Source: Eutreptiella sp. 'Long Island Sound 2002' (Eukaryota > Euglenozoa > Euglenophyceae > Eutreptiales > Eutreptiaceae). Taken from it: DNA of 64,000 nt. Within the stretch, counting starts at the first letter, position 1, and each line of letters starts with the position of its first letter. Position numbers and translations under genes: made by a program. The notes beneath the pieces are model-generated. The model made no database searches. It was not told the DNA's origin and saw nothing but the letters and a program-made list of their open reading frames with translations. Where the stretch lies: contig OZ038392.1 in NCBI GenBank assembly GCA_964036045.1, positions 27,334,663 to 27,398,662 of the forward strand. Reading direction: 5' to 3'. This document shows positions 1-11,083 of this stretch, piece by piece.

Positions 1-39
1 CAAGAGCTGGATACGCCATGCCGGAGATATTGGTGGAGT

Positions 40-830
40 GAGCATCTACAGGGGTTCAACCTACGACCCCTAGCTCCGGAGGCGGCATGCCTATCAACTA
101 TACTGACGAAGGTCCTTGCTACAATCCGGTGTTCGGCGGTACAAAAACTGTCTTAGGCTGACCGCTCAGTACATGTACATGACGGGATAACGTAAATAAA
201 ACCTGAATGCACTCTGCCGTCCTGAGACGCAAAATAATATGTAAAACCACCTGTACCTGCCTCCAAGGGACAGCCCCATGGCGCTGATGCAGCCCCGGTT
301 GCAGGCGGTGGATGGGCGGGCCGGTGCGACACGCAATGAACACCCCTGGGACGAACTGGGAGATGGACCCTACTGAGGTTCGAACCAACGACCCCGGACC
401 GTTGACGAAGGCATTTACCACCTAGAGTAGCACCGGCCATGCCAGTATCGCACAGGCAAAATTTAACTACCGGCTTCGGACTTACCGGAGATCAGGCATC
501 AGACATTCATAGATGCTCTGTGCTTCCCTCAAGAAAAGATGGAGTTCGCGGAGTACGTCAGGTACAACGAGAATGGGATGTATGTGACAAGTGACCGTGC
601 CCGAAGGGAACAGTGTTGATGATATGACAACCACTTGAATCCCTCCACTGACGAAGCCGCATGGTTTGTAGTGCACGTCTATCAACCGGCCGTTGCGGGT
701 CCCGAACCTACGACCACGGGCCGGGAACCAAGTGCACTGCCCAACTTGACCGACGAGCTGTATGCCGATAATTGGCGAACGAAGTTCAAACCTCTCATCG
801 GTTACCAGAATGGGACATGAAACCTCCAAC
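40..830 (-). repeat. Three spaced tRNA-like (B-box) units
   Basis: On the minus strand, T-arm/B-box-like motifs recur about 320 bp apart: GTAGGTTGAACCCC near 43-80, GTTGGTTCGAACCTC near 366-400, and GTAGGTTCGGGACCC near 688-715. The first and third follow GGTCG or GGGGTCG. Copies of CCTTCGTCA or GCTTCGTCA lie nearby (about 111-120, 397-405, 645-655). The middle unit also has an A-box-like stretch, CTAGGTGGTAAATGCC (411-428). None folds as a complete tRNA by eye, so these are probably tRNA-derived repeat relics. They lie 3' of element D in its transcriptional sense. Confidence 0.35.
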
Positions 831-1189
831 TTCTAGTAATCAGCTCAGATCTTCGCCTGTCCGGCTCGAACTGGAATTTTAAGGACCAGGACAGTTAGTG
901 CACCTTCGCCGGCAACACATGGCGGCTTCAGTCGCACAAGTCCAATGTGGGCCGATTTTCTCACTCATGTGGCCAAAGTCATCCGTTCACCAGTGACACC
1001 TCAGAATTCAACCTGAAAAATACGCAAAAACTTGTCTCGAGACTACAACACACCTGGTGTACTGTGTAGCCCCACAGTCAACCCGAAGGGGATGTAATTG
1101 GGCCTGATGTACACGGAATTTGAAATTTGGATCAGAATTTGATGAAACGGATGTGAGTGAGTGATGTACAAAGATGAGCTCGGAATGTC
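831..1189. other. Non-genic stretch beyond the 3' end of element D pol
   Basis: No open frame with recognisable protein character is seen. It lies between the tRNA-like units and the proline-rich tail of element D. Its LTR would be expected near here, but I could not match any segment to a second copy. Confidence 0.4.
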
Positions 1190-1660
1190 TCAGAATGTGG
1201 ACGAACAACCACCTCTCTCAATGCTGTAGTCTTGCCGCCACCGCGGAAACCGGTCTGGTTGTCTTCGTTCACGCACCAGACGCCCCTCATTGCCCTCATG
1301 TGCACCTTTTGGAGGGGGGCGTGGTGCTTCCGGTCGCACGGCACCCTGAGGCGCCGGATTTTGTGCAAACTGTGCTGGAACCTGTGGCGGAGGAGCTGGA
1401 TCTCCGTCCACCACGACGGCCTTTGCTCCGTCCTTTTCAACTACACGGCCTGGCTTGGTCAGACAGTCAGTAAATAGGACCGGAATCTCAGGATGAGCTC
1501 GCAGGTAATTTCTGAAACCTGTGGTCTAACCATGTACAAAGGAAGAGGGGGGTTCCCAAGTATTTTCAGACTCAGGGAAACCCTTGTACGTGACAAGAAA
1601 CCGCCAGTTACCCTCATCATCCTTAGAATGGTCGACAAGGCGTTCTACCTCGTAATTACC
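1190..1660 (-). pseudogene. Element D chromodomain and proline-rich basic tail
   Basis: Conceptual translation gives a chromodomain with YEVERLVDHS, then WRFLVTYKGFP and the hallmark ENTWEPP (about 1,545-1,660). An in-frame TAG (1,526-1,528) interrupts it just after the domain. The frame then reopens into a Pro-rich tail ending in a basic patch (RERRQPDRFPRWRQ). It is one frame away from the integrase core, so a frameshift lies near 1,650. Known chromodomains of this kind bind modified histone tails and steer integration to heterochromatin. Confidence 0.75.
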
Positions 1661-2652
1661 ACCTTCAATCCTGCGTTCGGAAAGCCCTTTGGGCTCGGAA
1701 TCTCAGGCTTAAGCCTGTCTCCGCTCACCTCCAACTCCCGATTCACATCCACACGCACCTTAAAACTGTTCTCCCTGACTCGAGAAACAATTTCAAAGGG
1801 ACCTTCCCACAGGGGGAGAAGCTTCGAGTCTCCCTCCTGGGTAATTTCGCTCTTGCGGAGCCAAACACGGTCTCCCTTTTCGAGATCTTGTGGTTCTTTT
1901 CTGCCCTGGTTGGCAACGTTCAACCAATCTGCCTGAAATTTCTCATAAAATCGCTTGGCCTCCTTTTCGGCAGCCGGAATCTCGTCGAAAAATGCTGATG
2001 CATCCTTCCATTCCCATGGATGATCGTACGGGAGGTTCCACCAGCACTTGTTTCGACCGAAAACAAGCTGATTGGGTGAGTATCCGTGGTACAACTCTGT
2101 GTTGTGGTACCGGCGGAGCAGGGCGAAAGGGATCTCAAGCCAATCGACATCCTTGTCACTGGCGAGTTCCTTTCGCCACATCCTAATTATGGTTTTTCCT
2201 GCTCGTTCGGCCCGCAATGCCCTGTGCTGGTGGACCTCACATCGTAGATGATGGATTCCCAACCAAGCACAAAGGGTTTTCCACCACTCAGAAATATATG
2301 CACTGCCTGAATCAGTTAAAATCTCCGAGGGAACATCCAAGCACCCCATCCATGTCTGAGCACACCATTTGGCGGCAGCCTTGCCAGTCATGGCATTCAC
2401 GTTGCAAGGCAAGACATGAATGTACCCTGAGTGTCTACATTGAATTAATAACACACCATTGATTATTTTGTTGGTCCAATGGCATTCCTCTCCCTCCAGG
2501 TCACCGAGGTAGAAGAAATCAGAGGTGACTCGGTCAAAGAGTCGCTCGGGTACGAGATGCGGCCTCAGATAGCCCTTAGGCTTGGCCGTAGCAGGCACTG
2601 CCACTGCACATTGGGCACATGATGAGGCCACTCTCATGCAGTGGGTGTGCAA
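1645..2652 (-). pseudogene. Element D integrase core and C-terminal region
   Basis: The translation shows the C-terminal cysteines of the zinc-binding HHCC module (CMRVASSCAQC). The catalytic core follows: the first Asp in FFYLGDLEG, the second in ILTDSGSAY and the Glu in RALRAERAGKT, so the DDE triad is kept. After it comes the usual integrase C-terminal fold with KGDRVWLRKSEI and LWEGPFEIV. Integrase inserts the cDNA into host chromatin. A stop at 2,686-2,688 separates it from its zinc-binding histidines, and a frameshift separates it from the chromodomain. Confidence 0.85.
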
Positions 2653-2685
2653 TCGAGCTCCAAAGAGACGATGTTTAATGGATTT

Positions 2686-3531
2686 CTAGAGTTTGGCCCC
2701 ATGGGAGTGAGGAGTCTCCCATTTGTGCCACCAGGTGACAACTTTGGACGCCAATCTCTCAGGCACGCACAGTTTCCCATTCATCCACAGTTTTTCGTTG
2801 TCCAAAAAATATTCGGAAGAAAATCCGTCCTGAAATGCTGACTTTGAAGTCAAATGTTCGTAGATTTCTTGAAACATATTATCAGATTTATATTCTTTGG
2901 ACCAATCCTTGGTGAGCAGGGAGTCCTTGGGGATCGCCTGGGCAGGTGCCACAGGTTTTCGACCCAATGGATGTACACATCTGAACCGCACCACGGGATT
3001 TCGTCGTTTAACGAACTGGGGGGCGGATTCCCCAGGTTTAACTACTCTGAGGGTGTCAACACGCACTGCAGAGCATTGGACAGGGGAATGTGGGGGATGA
3101 TCCTGCACTGTGATATCATGGCAGGGCAATCGACCCTGCCGGACTGAACACTGTAGACAGTGGCGCTTAATCAACTGCCGTTCCTCCGCATCCCACTCAA
3201 TTACTAACCCACGGTCTTGTTCAGTTCCATGGATGTTCGTCGGCAGGCACGCTTCGGAAGCAGGATATGCCCATCTGCTTAAAGCGTCAGCAACAGTGTT
3301 GTACTTGCCTGGAAGGTAAGCCACATGAAGATCGAAAAGACTCAAAAACTCGTACCATCTAGCACGCCGTCCAGCAGGACCTGACACGGTGTTGAAATGT
3401 TCTGTGGACCAATACTCAAGAGAGCGATGATCCGTCAGAATTTCAACTTTGTTTGTGCCTATCCACGATTGGTAATTTTTTTAAGGCACAGATGATGGCT
3501 TAGGTCTTCTGCTCACGGGGGGACCACTGCA
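2686..3531 (-). pseudogene. Element D RNase H end, linker and integrase zinc-binding start
   Basis: Near 3,400-3,450 the conceptual frame reads EILTDHRSLEYW, and further on YNTVADALSRWAYP. These are the third and fourth acidic motifs of Ty3 RNase H. The segment between 3,388 and 3,531 is disrupted: a TAA follows a WSPREQK-like motif, and at least one frameshift lies in an A-rich run. After a linker, the histidines of the integrase HHCC module appear (HKWETPHSHG) before a stop at 2,686-2,688. The stop is in frame with the integrase core. Confidence 0.75.
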
Positions 3532-4650
3532 TCAGTCTGAGAGAAAGCTTCCTCGACCAGAATGCAAGCGGATAATGATGAGCGCATGATAATCTTGCTG
3601 TTCTAACACTGCCCCAACCGCATACTTACTAGCATCAGTCCTAAGGTAGAAAGGGCGATCAAATTTGGGAACATGCAAAGTGGCGACTTCGCAAAGGGCA
3701 GCTTTTAATTGCACAAACGCCTCATCGCACTTGTCGGTCCACTGCACTCGCACCTTCGAGCCCGCACGCCCAGCCTCCCTACCAACCTGGAGTAATTCAG
3801 TAAGGGGGGCGGCGTACCTGGCATAATCTTTGACGAAAGTATGGTAAAAATCACAGCAGCCAAGGAATCCACGAAGGGCCGAAATGGTCTCAGGGCGCTT
3901 CCACTTCTGAATTGCAAGGAGCTTCCCTGGACTCGGCTGGCGAGTCCCATTTCGTAACAAACTGCCACAGAATTCGACACTTTCCAGGAATAATTTACCC
4001 TTCTGCGGACCGCAGATGAGCTGATTTTTGTCCAGAATGTCGAGGACCATGTTCAGCTTTTTCTCATGCAGGTCCAAAAGCTCCTGTTCGGTTAAACCAT
4101 CACCCACAGTGGCAATGATTCTGTCATCGATATATACGGAAACGAATTCGCGAAGCTCAGGGTGCTCTGAAAACAAGACTTCTTCCATCATCCGTTGGAA
4201 AAAGCTCGGAGCATTCTTCAAAACCATAGGCATGACGGTCCACTGAACAGGACGCCCTGGACTGCACATGCACGTCAGGGGTCTGGATGACTTCGCCAGA
4301 GGCATCCTGTGGAAGCCATGCTTTAGATCCAGGACCGAGAATAGTTTCCCCTTGGCTCTTTTCACAATTTCCTCCTCAATGAGGGGTAAAGGGTGAGAAT
4401 CAGCCTTAGTTTCCGCATTTAAATTACGAAAGTCAACCACCATGCGCCAACCATCAATGGAGTTCTGGTCTGTGGGGGGCGGTTTAGGCACTGTGAAGGG
4501 CGCACAACACCACTCAGAGGTCATGCACGCCTCCAACCAGCCAGATTCTCGCAGATTTCTCTGAATGATGTCGCGAAGAATTTCATGCTTCTTGCCATGA
4601 TTTTCGTAAGGTCGCTGCTTTTTGGGTTTGCTCCCTCCTTCAGCTCGATG
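3532..4650 (-). pseudogene. Element D reverse transcriptase and start of RNase H
   Basis: RT motifs are in order: WRMVVDFRNLN, FSVLDLKHGFHRM (catalytic Asp), VMPMVLKNAPSFFQ, the YIDD box with two catalytic Asp, and the thumb with LRGFLGCCDFYH. RNase H begins with LRTDASKYAVGAVLEQ. The N-terminal strand (PKKQRPYENHGKK) is one frame away, placing a frameshift near 4,610 in a run of five A residues. The reading frame then dissolves inside RNase H. Family membership is certain; activity is not possible as it stands. Confidence 0.9.
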
Positions 4651-5277
4651 AACGCCTCTCTGTGCAAGCCACGCACTGGAGGGTTCTTGACGAGCTTACC
4701 AGAGAGGGTGGTGTCTTTTCGCTCGGCGAAAATCTTTTCCCTTCGCTCATTGCAAAGTTGACTTTCAACCTGCTCACCAGCCACCGGCGTAGAGCAAATT
4801 TTCGCCAGATCTCGCGATCCAGCAGGCAACAGACCTTGTTTCAACGACTGAAACAGAGAGGGATCGACTCCCTCTTGCGGGTATGTCGTGGATGCCTGAA
4901 GCTGCTGAGCATCTTCCACATCCTCACAGACAAAGGGGTCCAAAAAGGCCTGAAACTTGGGTTTTTCGTAAAAATTGTCTGAATTTGACCTTTTTTCAAA
5001 ATTTTTTTCCCCTGACCAGGTGGGAGATGCTTGATGGATCTGATCGTATTGGGGTCTGACTACAATCAGACGTTCCAGATTCCAGGTTCATCACCGTATC
5101 ATCTCCTTATAAAAAATCAGAAAAATTCGAATCTGAATCGGTACCATGGTCAAGACCTGATTCTGACCGGTGGTCTGATGTGCAAGATCCGTCAGAGATG
5201 AGACCTCCATCGACCAGAAAAGCAACAGAAGGCCACAGCCGCTGTCGCAGAGCACCAGTGTCGTCCCTGGCGTACAG
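4651..5277 (-). pseudogene. Element D linker between methyltransferase-like domain and RT
   Basis: About 4,651-4,943 translates to an acidic then basic linker (VCEDVEDAQQLQ, NERREKIFAERK) that runs toward RT. No domain is recognised. From 4,944 to 5,277 only the in-frame continuation of the upstream domain is seen (LYARDDTGALRQ, then VAFLVDGGL near 5,200-5,277). That continuation follows a TAG and resembles the LYVDGG end of the same domain in elements A and B. Confidence 0.5.
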
Positions 5278-6318
5278 CTAGACGTCGTGAGGGAGGCGGA
5301 TGGAGTCGACTGTCATGGCCGAAACATCCTTCCACCATGGTTTCCAATCCCATAGTGGTACAACAAGGATGGCCTGAGTGCGATCCTCCTTTATTTTTTG
5401 AACGACCTCTCCCAACAAATGAAAAGGGGGGTTTATCCACAGCCTTTTGTCCCACTTTACTGCCCATGTATCGTCAGCTAAGCGCTTGAAACGCTTGTTT
5501 AACTCGTTGCAAAAGGCATCCTTGGCGGGCACAAAATCGTGGTTCTCCAAAAAATAGCAACCAATATAATCACGCCACTTATCTACAACGCGGTAGTTGG
5601 AAGACTTCCAATTGCGCGGTTTGGGACGCTGAGTGTCCCTTCGTCGCTCCTGCAGCCAGATGCTGTAGGCTGTAGTGGCGCTTATCTCACTAATCCCTTC
5701 GTCCTCACCAAAAACTGTGTTCACCTTTCGACTCAAAAATTCCTTTGCATTTCGGTACCCAGAATGCAAGAACCGAAAGCTGGGAGCTTCCTGCTCTCCA
5801 GATTCCAAAATAAAACAACGTCTGTGTCCTACAGAAGCCACTTTGTTCTTCGTTAACAATGGATGACCTAAATTTAGGCCGTATTTGATGGCCGCTCTAT
5901 AAAAATAATCCTCTAAAACAACAACCTCTACCTTACCTTCCTCCCATAAATCCTGGGCGACCATGTGCGCCTTCAGAAACGAACCTGTACTCCCTCCTGG
6001 AAGAGCATGACCTGAAACACCTTCCAGGTTAACAGGGTGCAGCGAAGTGTCTACACATTCGTCTGGTAAAAGATTTTCGAACTGAAGATTCACTTCACTA
6101 CCGTTGTCACAAAGACACGTAGCAACCTGTTTGTTCCCCTTCTTGTCAGTAACCCACAGACGACAAATGAATTGACGAGATCGGTATTTGTTGGGAACAC
6201 TGATCTCCACAACATTCCTATCTCCCTCTGCCTCAACTGGCGGTGGTCCTACAGACAACGCTCCAATGTCCACGATCGGACATTCAGGAAAACGCTTGAT
6301 TGTGTGTGGGGTGGCCAC
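5278..6318 (-). pseudogene. Element D retropepsin plus Dam-methyltransferase-like domain
   Basis: An aspartic protease active-site motif, CLCDNGSEVNL, lies in the N-terminal third. The second protease motif is YGLNLGHPLL. The C-terminal third has LWINPPFHLLGEVVQKIKED followed by QAILVVPLWDWKPWW. That NPPF core and LVVP strand resemble the Dam-like methyltransferase segment known from DIRS-type retroelements. It is in the same frame as the upstream Gag ORF, separated by a single TAA (6,334-6,336) followed by AGG. The TAA may be a readthrough site or simple decay. Confidence 0.7.
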
Positions 6319-6333
6319 ACAATCTTGGCGCCT

Positions 6334-7350
6334 TTATTCCTGATAATCTCCCTCGCACTCCTGCTGCACGGTTTCCCAGCAACCGTTCTCGTCCTCCCAC
6401 TGATCTCCCAGACCTTCTTCGCCAAGATTCCCTTCTTCATCGGGGGCATCCTGGTCCTCCGTCGTCACATTATTATAGTAATCCTCGTCAGAACCAGCAA
6501 CTTGGTCCACTGATGCACCACGACCTGAATCAGGGTTCCCCTGACCAGATGATCCTTTCCCTCGTCCACCTTTCGTGCCCTGGGAGGTCCCCTTGCCCTT
6601 ACCAGCGCTCATTCCCTTGGAATGTCCCGAGAATTGGCCACTGGATTGGCCTTTTCCCTTGGAAAAGTTGCCTTTTCCACCATTACCCTTGGCAGAACTG
6701 AACTTACCATTTCCAGTTTTAAAATTTTCTGCAGAGCGTCCTTGGCTGGATTGGCCCTGGTTTCCCTTGCCTCCAGAAGTCTGCTGGCCTTTACTGCCTT
6801 TACTTTTTCCGCTGGGCGTCGATTCGCGATTTTCATCCACCTTCTTGACAGGGGCTTTGGGCGGATCCTTGCTGGCTTCTTGTGCCACTCGTTCCGCATC
6901 GGTCTTATTCCACCAGTGATTCTCAGTAGAATGCGACTTGGCACGGTTGGTGTGACCGAAGGACAAACAAATGGCACAGTCTTTCGACTGCGTGTTATTT
7001 ACATTCTTCTGATTCCCACCTTTAGAAGGGGGATTTCGGCTCAATCCTTCATGGAATTGCTGATGATTGGCATCCGCCAATTTTTCGGACTCCTCCCACA
7101 ATTCAGTGGGCGTGAAGCTGAAAACCCACGGCTTTGCCACGAGCCGCGTTCCTCCAAAGGAGACACCTCGGTTCACTACTTCATTCAAAATATCTCTGTC
7201 CTCCTTCTCCGCGAATTTCAATCTCCAAGCACCTTTCTTTTCCTTACACTTGGAAACGTTAGTAGGCGAGCACTTTTTAAGGGCATCTCTGACCTGAAAA
7301 CGACCTGATCCCTTAGGGAATCCCGTGACTTCAGTCCACCAGGATTTCAC
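6334..7350 (-). pseudogene. Element D Gag C-terminal part: RRM-like fold, Cys/His knuckle, basic tail
   Basis: The first about 100 residues alternate strands and helices like an RRM (GRFQVRDALKKC, then GAWRLKFAEKEDRDILNEVV). An atypical knuckle follows (CAICLSFGH, then HSTENHWW). Next comes a long Gly/Lys/Ser-rich tail with many SKGKG-like repeats, expected to bind RNA. The last 60 residues are acidic (NNVTTEDQDAPDEEG). It is one frame away from the capsid-like ORF, so a frameshift lies near 7,352. The RRM assignment is an inference from pattern only. Confidence 0.55.
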
Positions 7351-7354
7351 CTTC

Positions 7355-7918
7355 TCATTGGACTGTTCCTGCCTCAGCGATGGCCTTTAATTCGCCATCT
7401 GAAAGATTTTCCCCAGCACTCTCAGCCTCATTCACCAGATTTTCAAAGTGTTGTCGCTTGTTCTGAACCTCGTGAAGAATGAGTTTGGGAATGTTCGGGA
7501 AATAGGTGAGGAGGGTTTGGTAATGGTCTTCAGGCAACCTACTTCCTCGTCCCTCAAGCAGAGCAAACAATTCACTGTAGGTGAGTGGGTGAGAGGAATC
7601 AGCCCCATCAGTGTAGGATTTAATCCACGTGTCACGAATGGGACCCTCTAAACACTCAAGAAGAGCATCAAGCTTCTCGTCGTCTCGAAGCTTGTTCTTG
7701 CCAACCCACAGAGAAAATTCTCTTTCAAAAACAGCCCACCGGCGAGGGTTGCCATTGTATTTTGGTTGTTTTGCAATGGCTCTCAGTTTAGCCCTCACAG
7801 GGTTAATAATGTCCTCAATGCCGCCACCACCGGCCAGGATGGGAGTGACCTGGGCAGCACCTGAGGCGCCGGCGGCGCCCAGAAGACTCTGGGCGGGCAA
7901 GACCTGAGCAGCAATCAT
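7355..7918 (-). pseudogene. Element D Gag capsid-like core
   Basis: The ORF starts at an ATG (7,916-7,918) and contains a helical stretch with YNGNPRRWAVFEREFSLWVG and LDALLECLEGPIRDTW. That is the pattern of Ty3/gypsy capsid cores (retrotrans_gag-like). It shares a frame with 7,931-8,170 and 8,192-9,064, from which it is separated by in-frame stops. Together they probably formed one longer Gag. Confidence 0.65.
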
Positions 7919-7930
7919 CGGATCAGTGGA

Positions 7931-8170
7931 TCATTTCTCGGCCAAAACTTCTGTTTTCTTTTTGGTCCTCGCTTCTGAAACACGCTGAGGGCTTTTACTC
8001 TCAAAAACTCTTTCTTTTAATTTTGCACGTTTTTTCTTTTGTTCTTCCGCTCTGGAATCTATTGTGGGCGCGAGTGAAAAAACTTCAGTCGCTTCATCGG
8101 CTACAGAACGGGTAGATCCGACTGGCTGATCTGGCAAATGAGAGGGGGGGTGAGCGAAAGATCTTCCCAT
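7931..8170 (-). pseudogene. Element D Gag middle segment
   Basis: A 79-residue open stretch begins with ATG (8,168-8,170) and is rich in Lys, Arg and Glu (EEQKKKRAKLKERVFESKS). It is probably a helical, charged linker. A TGA (7,931-7,933) separates it in frame from the capsid-like core, and a TAA (8,192-8,194) separates it from the acidic N-terminal part. No domain is recognised. Confidence 0.45.
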
Positions 8171-8191
8171 CGTTAAAAAAGAGAAGAGTTT

Positions 8192-9064
8192 TTACTGATT
8201 AATATTAATCGCCTGATTCTCAGCAGCGAGCACGGCGATTTCCTTCCGACACGAGCAGTGATAGGCACAGGACATATGAGAGGCGTTTTCAGACCGCAAT
8301 CCAATTGATTCTGGCTTCCTTACCACGTCTTCCTGCTCGCTCAGCCAACTCTCGATGGTGTTCGTGACAGGCAGTTCTTGAGATTCCTCCCGCGTGACCT
8401 TGAGAAAGGCTTGCTCCAACGCCGTCTCCAGCGACAGCACATCGACCTCCATTGTCTTGGCGGTGGAGTTGACTGGCAACGGTGGATGTTCTCGGTGAAA
8501 CCTGCAGTAGCAATGATGAATTTGCAGGCACCATTGGTCATACAAATCCAGTCGTTGTAGGCTCTCGATCCTCTTGAATTTTAACCTCCAGCGTTCCTGG
8601 GACTCCTGGATTTGAGTGTCCAACTTGGCGGAGACGGCCTGCTCAATGACATTCTGGAGCAGCAGGTTGATTTCCGCAGGCGTAGGTCTCATTCTGGCGG
8701 GCATCTGTCCTGGACCACTTGCGATCGGCGGATCTCGATGCACCTGCATGCTTTCCTTGGATGGGAGACGAATGTCGTCCTCCTGACTCGATGAGTCTCC
8801 AACCAAGGAGCCGTACACTCCGCTGGGACCAGCGCCCGGTGAAGGGCCGCTTGGGGGCCCGGATTCTCGACTGGGATCGGGGACTGAGCTGGGGTGAGGG
8901 ATGGGTATGTACATGGGGCAGTCAGGATTCTGGCAAGGGATCCCTAACTCTTCCGAGGATGTCGCAACTATGCAACACTCTACGCTGTCCTCTGGGCCAT
9001 CTGGATCATCTAGATCGCAGATGCTCTCGTCATCACTGTCCGGTGGGTCGGACTCGTACTCCAT
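8192..9064 (-). pseudogene. Element D acidic N-terminal Gag-like protein
   Basis: A 290-residue ORF starts at a true ATG (9,062-9,064) only 26 bp after the PBS-like site. The start is very acidic (ESDPPDSDDESICDLDDPD). A Pro/Ser/Gly-rich linker follows, then a helical region with charged repeats (QESQERWRLKFKRIESLQRL), and a His/Cys-rich patch (IHHCYCRFH). Two more Cys pairs (CCIV and CQNPDCPM) lie near the N-terminus. Position and frame suggest the N-terminus of Gag. The function is unrecognised. Confidence 0.5.
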
Positions 9065-9089
9065 ACCTACAGCCTCGAAGCTGAAGGCT

Positions 9090-9101
9090 CCTCTGCCACC
9101 A
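9090..9101 (-). promoter_or_regulatory. PBS-like site of element D
   Basis: The minus strand reads TGGTGGCAGAGG, one mismatch from the PBS of element A (TGGTAGCAGAGG), and lies just upstream of the first Gag ATG. The adjoining sequence does not end in CA as an LTR should, so the assignment is tentative. Confidence 0.35.
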
Positions 9102-10084
9102 TCTAAGCTATTCCCTTGAGAAAGCTCTGCGGAGCCTGGCCGGAGGGCTCAGGGCCGGCATGGGGAAAGAGAACGGAGGGCAGGTATCCCTTCTGTGCGT
9201 CCAGGCGGTATGGAGGGGTCGGTGCTGAGGCCTTGCCCTTGGGGTCCATGAGGTACAAGCAGGACAGTGAAGACAATGAAGATGAAGATATGAACTTGCA
9301 AAAAATCCCAGTCTACAAGAAAATGTAGGCGGATAATATGATACATATACTTCCGGATAATTCTTCCTGTATAATTTTTGAAAAATCCGATTGTGAAATT
9401 TTTTTTGGCTGATTTGATCTGCGCACGCGCGCCGGCAATTCCAACAAATCATTGGAACGCGACCATCTCAGCCGCAACGGACATCAGAATTGAATCTAGC
9501 GTATCCATAATATACAGGAACTGTTTGGGTAAAAATTTCGGAGCCCTGCAATATGTAAATGTACAGTAATGAGCTGAATCTGGCTGAATGGGGGTGCATT
9601 GACCTGAATTGACCTCAGATCTGCGCGATTGAGGGTAGCCGCACTTACACTGGGTTCCCATAACTAAATGTATGGGAACTGTATGGGACCCTGTCCAATT
9701 GCTCTGACTCCCTTTGTGCCATTTCGTGTTGTGTACATACTGTTTTTGTGGTTGCATGATGTATCTCTTTTCGTTCTTTTAGGTACGAAAGGGCTACTTT
9801 TGTGATCGCTGCGCTCACTCTGAGTTTCAGCAAGGTTCAGACTTCTTGTCCAGTGCTGTGCCTTCGCTTGTGACTCGCTTGGCTCAGGGAAACGCGCCCG
9901 TACCGGCCCCGCTTACACACCAGTGGGTAGAATAGCACCGGGAGTACATTTGGCCGTTTAGGACAATTTTACAGTACCTGGGTGCGTAGGCGTCTAACCC
10001 TGGTCACAGTTGCCTTGCGCCCTAGCTACCCAGAACCTCGCTGGCGGTGCTCGCTGTTTTCAGCGTGGGTTTCATAAAAGTTTT
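9102..10084. other. Non-genic region between elements D and C
   Basis: No supported ORF. About 9,300-9,570 is AT-rich and the rest is mixed. By position it should contain the 5' LTR of D and perhaps the 3' LTR of C, but no second copy exists in the window to prove either. Confidence 0.4.
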
Positions 10085-10175
10085 TTCTGTCATATTCCCT
10101 CCCCCCCCAGTCTCTTACACTCTTTCCTTCCCCTCTTCTCTGTCTTGCTCTCTCTCTCCTCTCGCCTTCCTGCTG
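10085..10175 (-). promoter_or_regulatory. Pyrimidine tract, candidate polypurine tract of element C
   Basis: On the minus strand this is purine-rich (GAGAGGAGAGAGAGAGC, then CTGGGGGGGGAGGGAAT). It lies 3' of element C pol, where a plus-strand priming tract is expected next to a 3' LTR. The LTR itself cannot be confirmed. Confidence 0.3.
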
Positions 10176-10623
10176 GTTTGGGTCGTCGAGTTCGCGTGCG
10201 ACAGTTGGTTAGAGGGACGCGAACTCCTGTTTTGGCACCTTAAAAAATGCCTTACTGTTGACTGTTACACGTTGCTGCAGTACCTTGTGTGGTTTAACAA
10301 AGGTTCGTGGCAAGCTTGCCGCAAAGAAGCCTGCCGCCAAGGCTAAGCCCAAGCCTCAGTGCAAACCAGCCAAACCTTACCCTCAGTTACCTCCTGCACC
10401 TCAGTTGCCCAGTGGTACCCTGCCCGAGCCTGTCCCTTTCCTGCACGTTCTATTGGTTTTACCGGCTCCTGTATCACCCCCGGCGGCCACTCCTCCCCAA
10501 TTGGCCCGATCTGCGCTTCCTGCAGCCTTGGCGCCACCGCCTATGCCATCGCCTTCAACTTTATCTTCTTCGGCTTCGGCATCTCCCAATCCAGTTGCTC
10601 CTGATTAGCCTTCTCCGCTTTCC
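10176..10623. other. Proline-codon-rich non-genic stretch downstream of element C
   Basis: Several overlapping frames stay open here because of CCN-rich composition (for example KPAAKAKPKP on the plus strand). No domain is recognised and no frame is favoured, so no gene is called. Confidence 0.3.
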
Positions 10624-10660
10624 TTAACCGGCACTCCGCCTCCTCGCATTCCTCCTCCCA

Positions 10661-11083
10661 TCACCAACACTCGCATCCCCTTCGCCAGCTCCCACCTGCT
10701 GGTCGGGTCCCTCTTCGGGCCTGGACGCCAGCTGGAGCCCGTCGGTCGCTGGGCGATAAACCCCGGCACTGGCGGGCTGCGGCTGCGCTGGGCGGATGCT
10801 CACCTGGACAGCATCCAGCTGAGCGCGGCTGAGCCGTGGATCCGGGCTTGGTGCCTGCATTGGTGCCTGCAGCCGGCGATCCGGCTGTGCTGAGTGAGGA
10901 GTCCTCGGAGACGGTGCTGGAGTCGGATCCTTCGCCGGAGTCAGTGGACGCGCTTGAGCCATGGCCCGTGGCATCCAGGGAGTCGGTGGATTTGCTTGAC
11001 CCGTCGCCCGTGGCATCCAAGGAGTGAGTGGACTTGGTTGAGCCGTCACCCGTCACATCCCTTGGCTTGCAGTCTTCAGGTTT
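10661..11083 (-). pseudogene. Element C post-stop tail with 14-residue repeats
   Basis: Directly after the TAA that ends the chromodomain ORF (11,084-11,086), the same frame stays open for about 140 codons. It starts with three degenerate 14-residue repeats of the type LDATGDGSSKSTDS. A Ser/Thr/Asp-rich stretch follows (GEGSDSSTVSEDSSLSTAG). This tail may have been the Pol C-terminus before the stop arose, or a readthrough extension. No domain is known to me. Confidence 0.4.

Larger units (their letters stand above)
1190..9101 (-). mobile_element. Decayed Ty3/gypsy (chromovirus-like) element D
   Basis: Read on the minus strand, this holds in order: a PBS-like site, Gag in several pieces, retropepsin plus a methyltransferase-like domain, RT with YIDD, RNase H, integrase with a DDE triad, and a chromodomain. 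This is the Ty3/gypsy order with a chromodomain at the integrase C-terminus. Many in-frame stops and at least four frameshifts show it is dead. No LTR pair could be found, so the outer limits are approximate. Confidence 0.85.

Noticed and set aside
119-829. Minus-strand ORFs of 95-115 codons in the first 830 bases
   Set aside because: No domain, no codon signal, and they overlap tRNA-like repeats.
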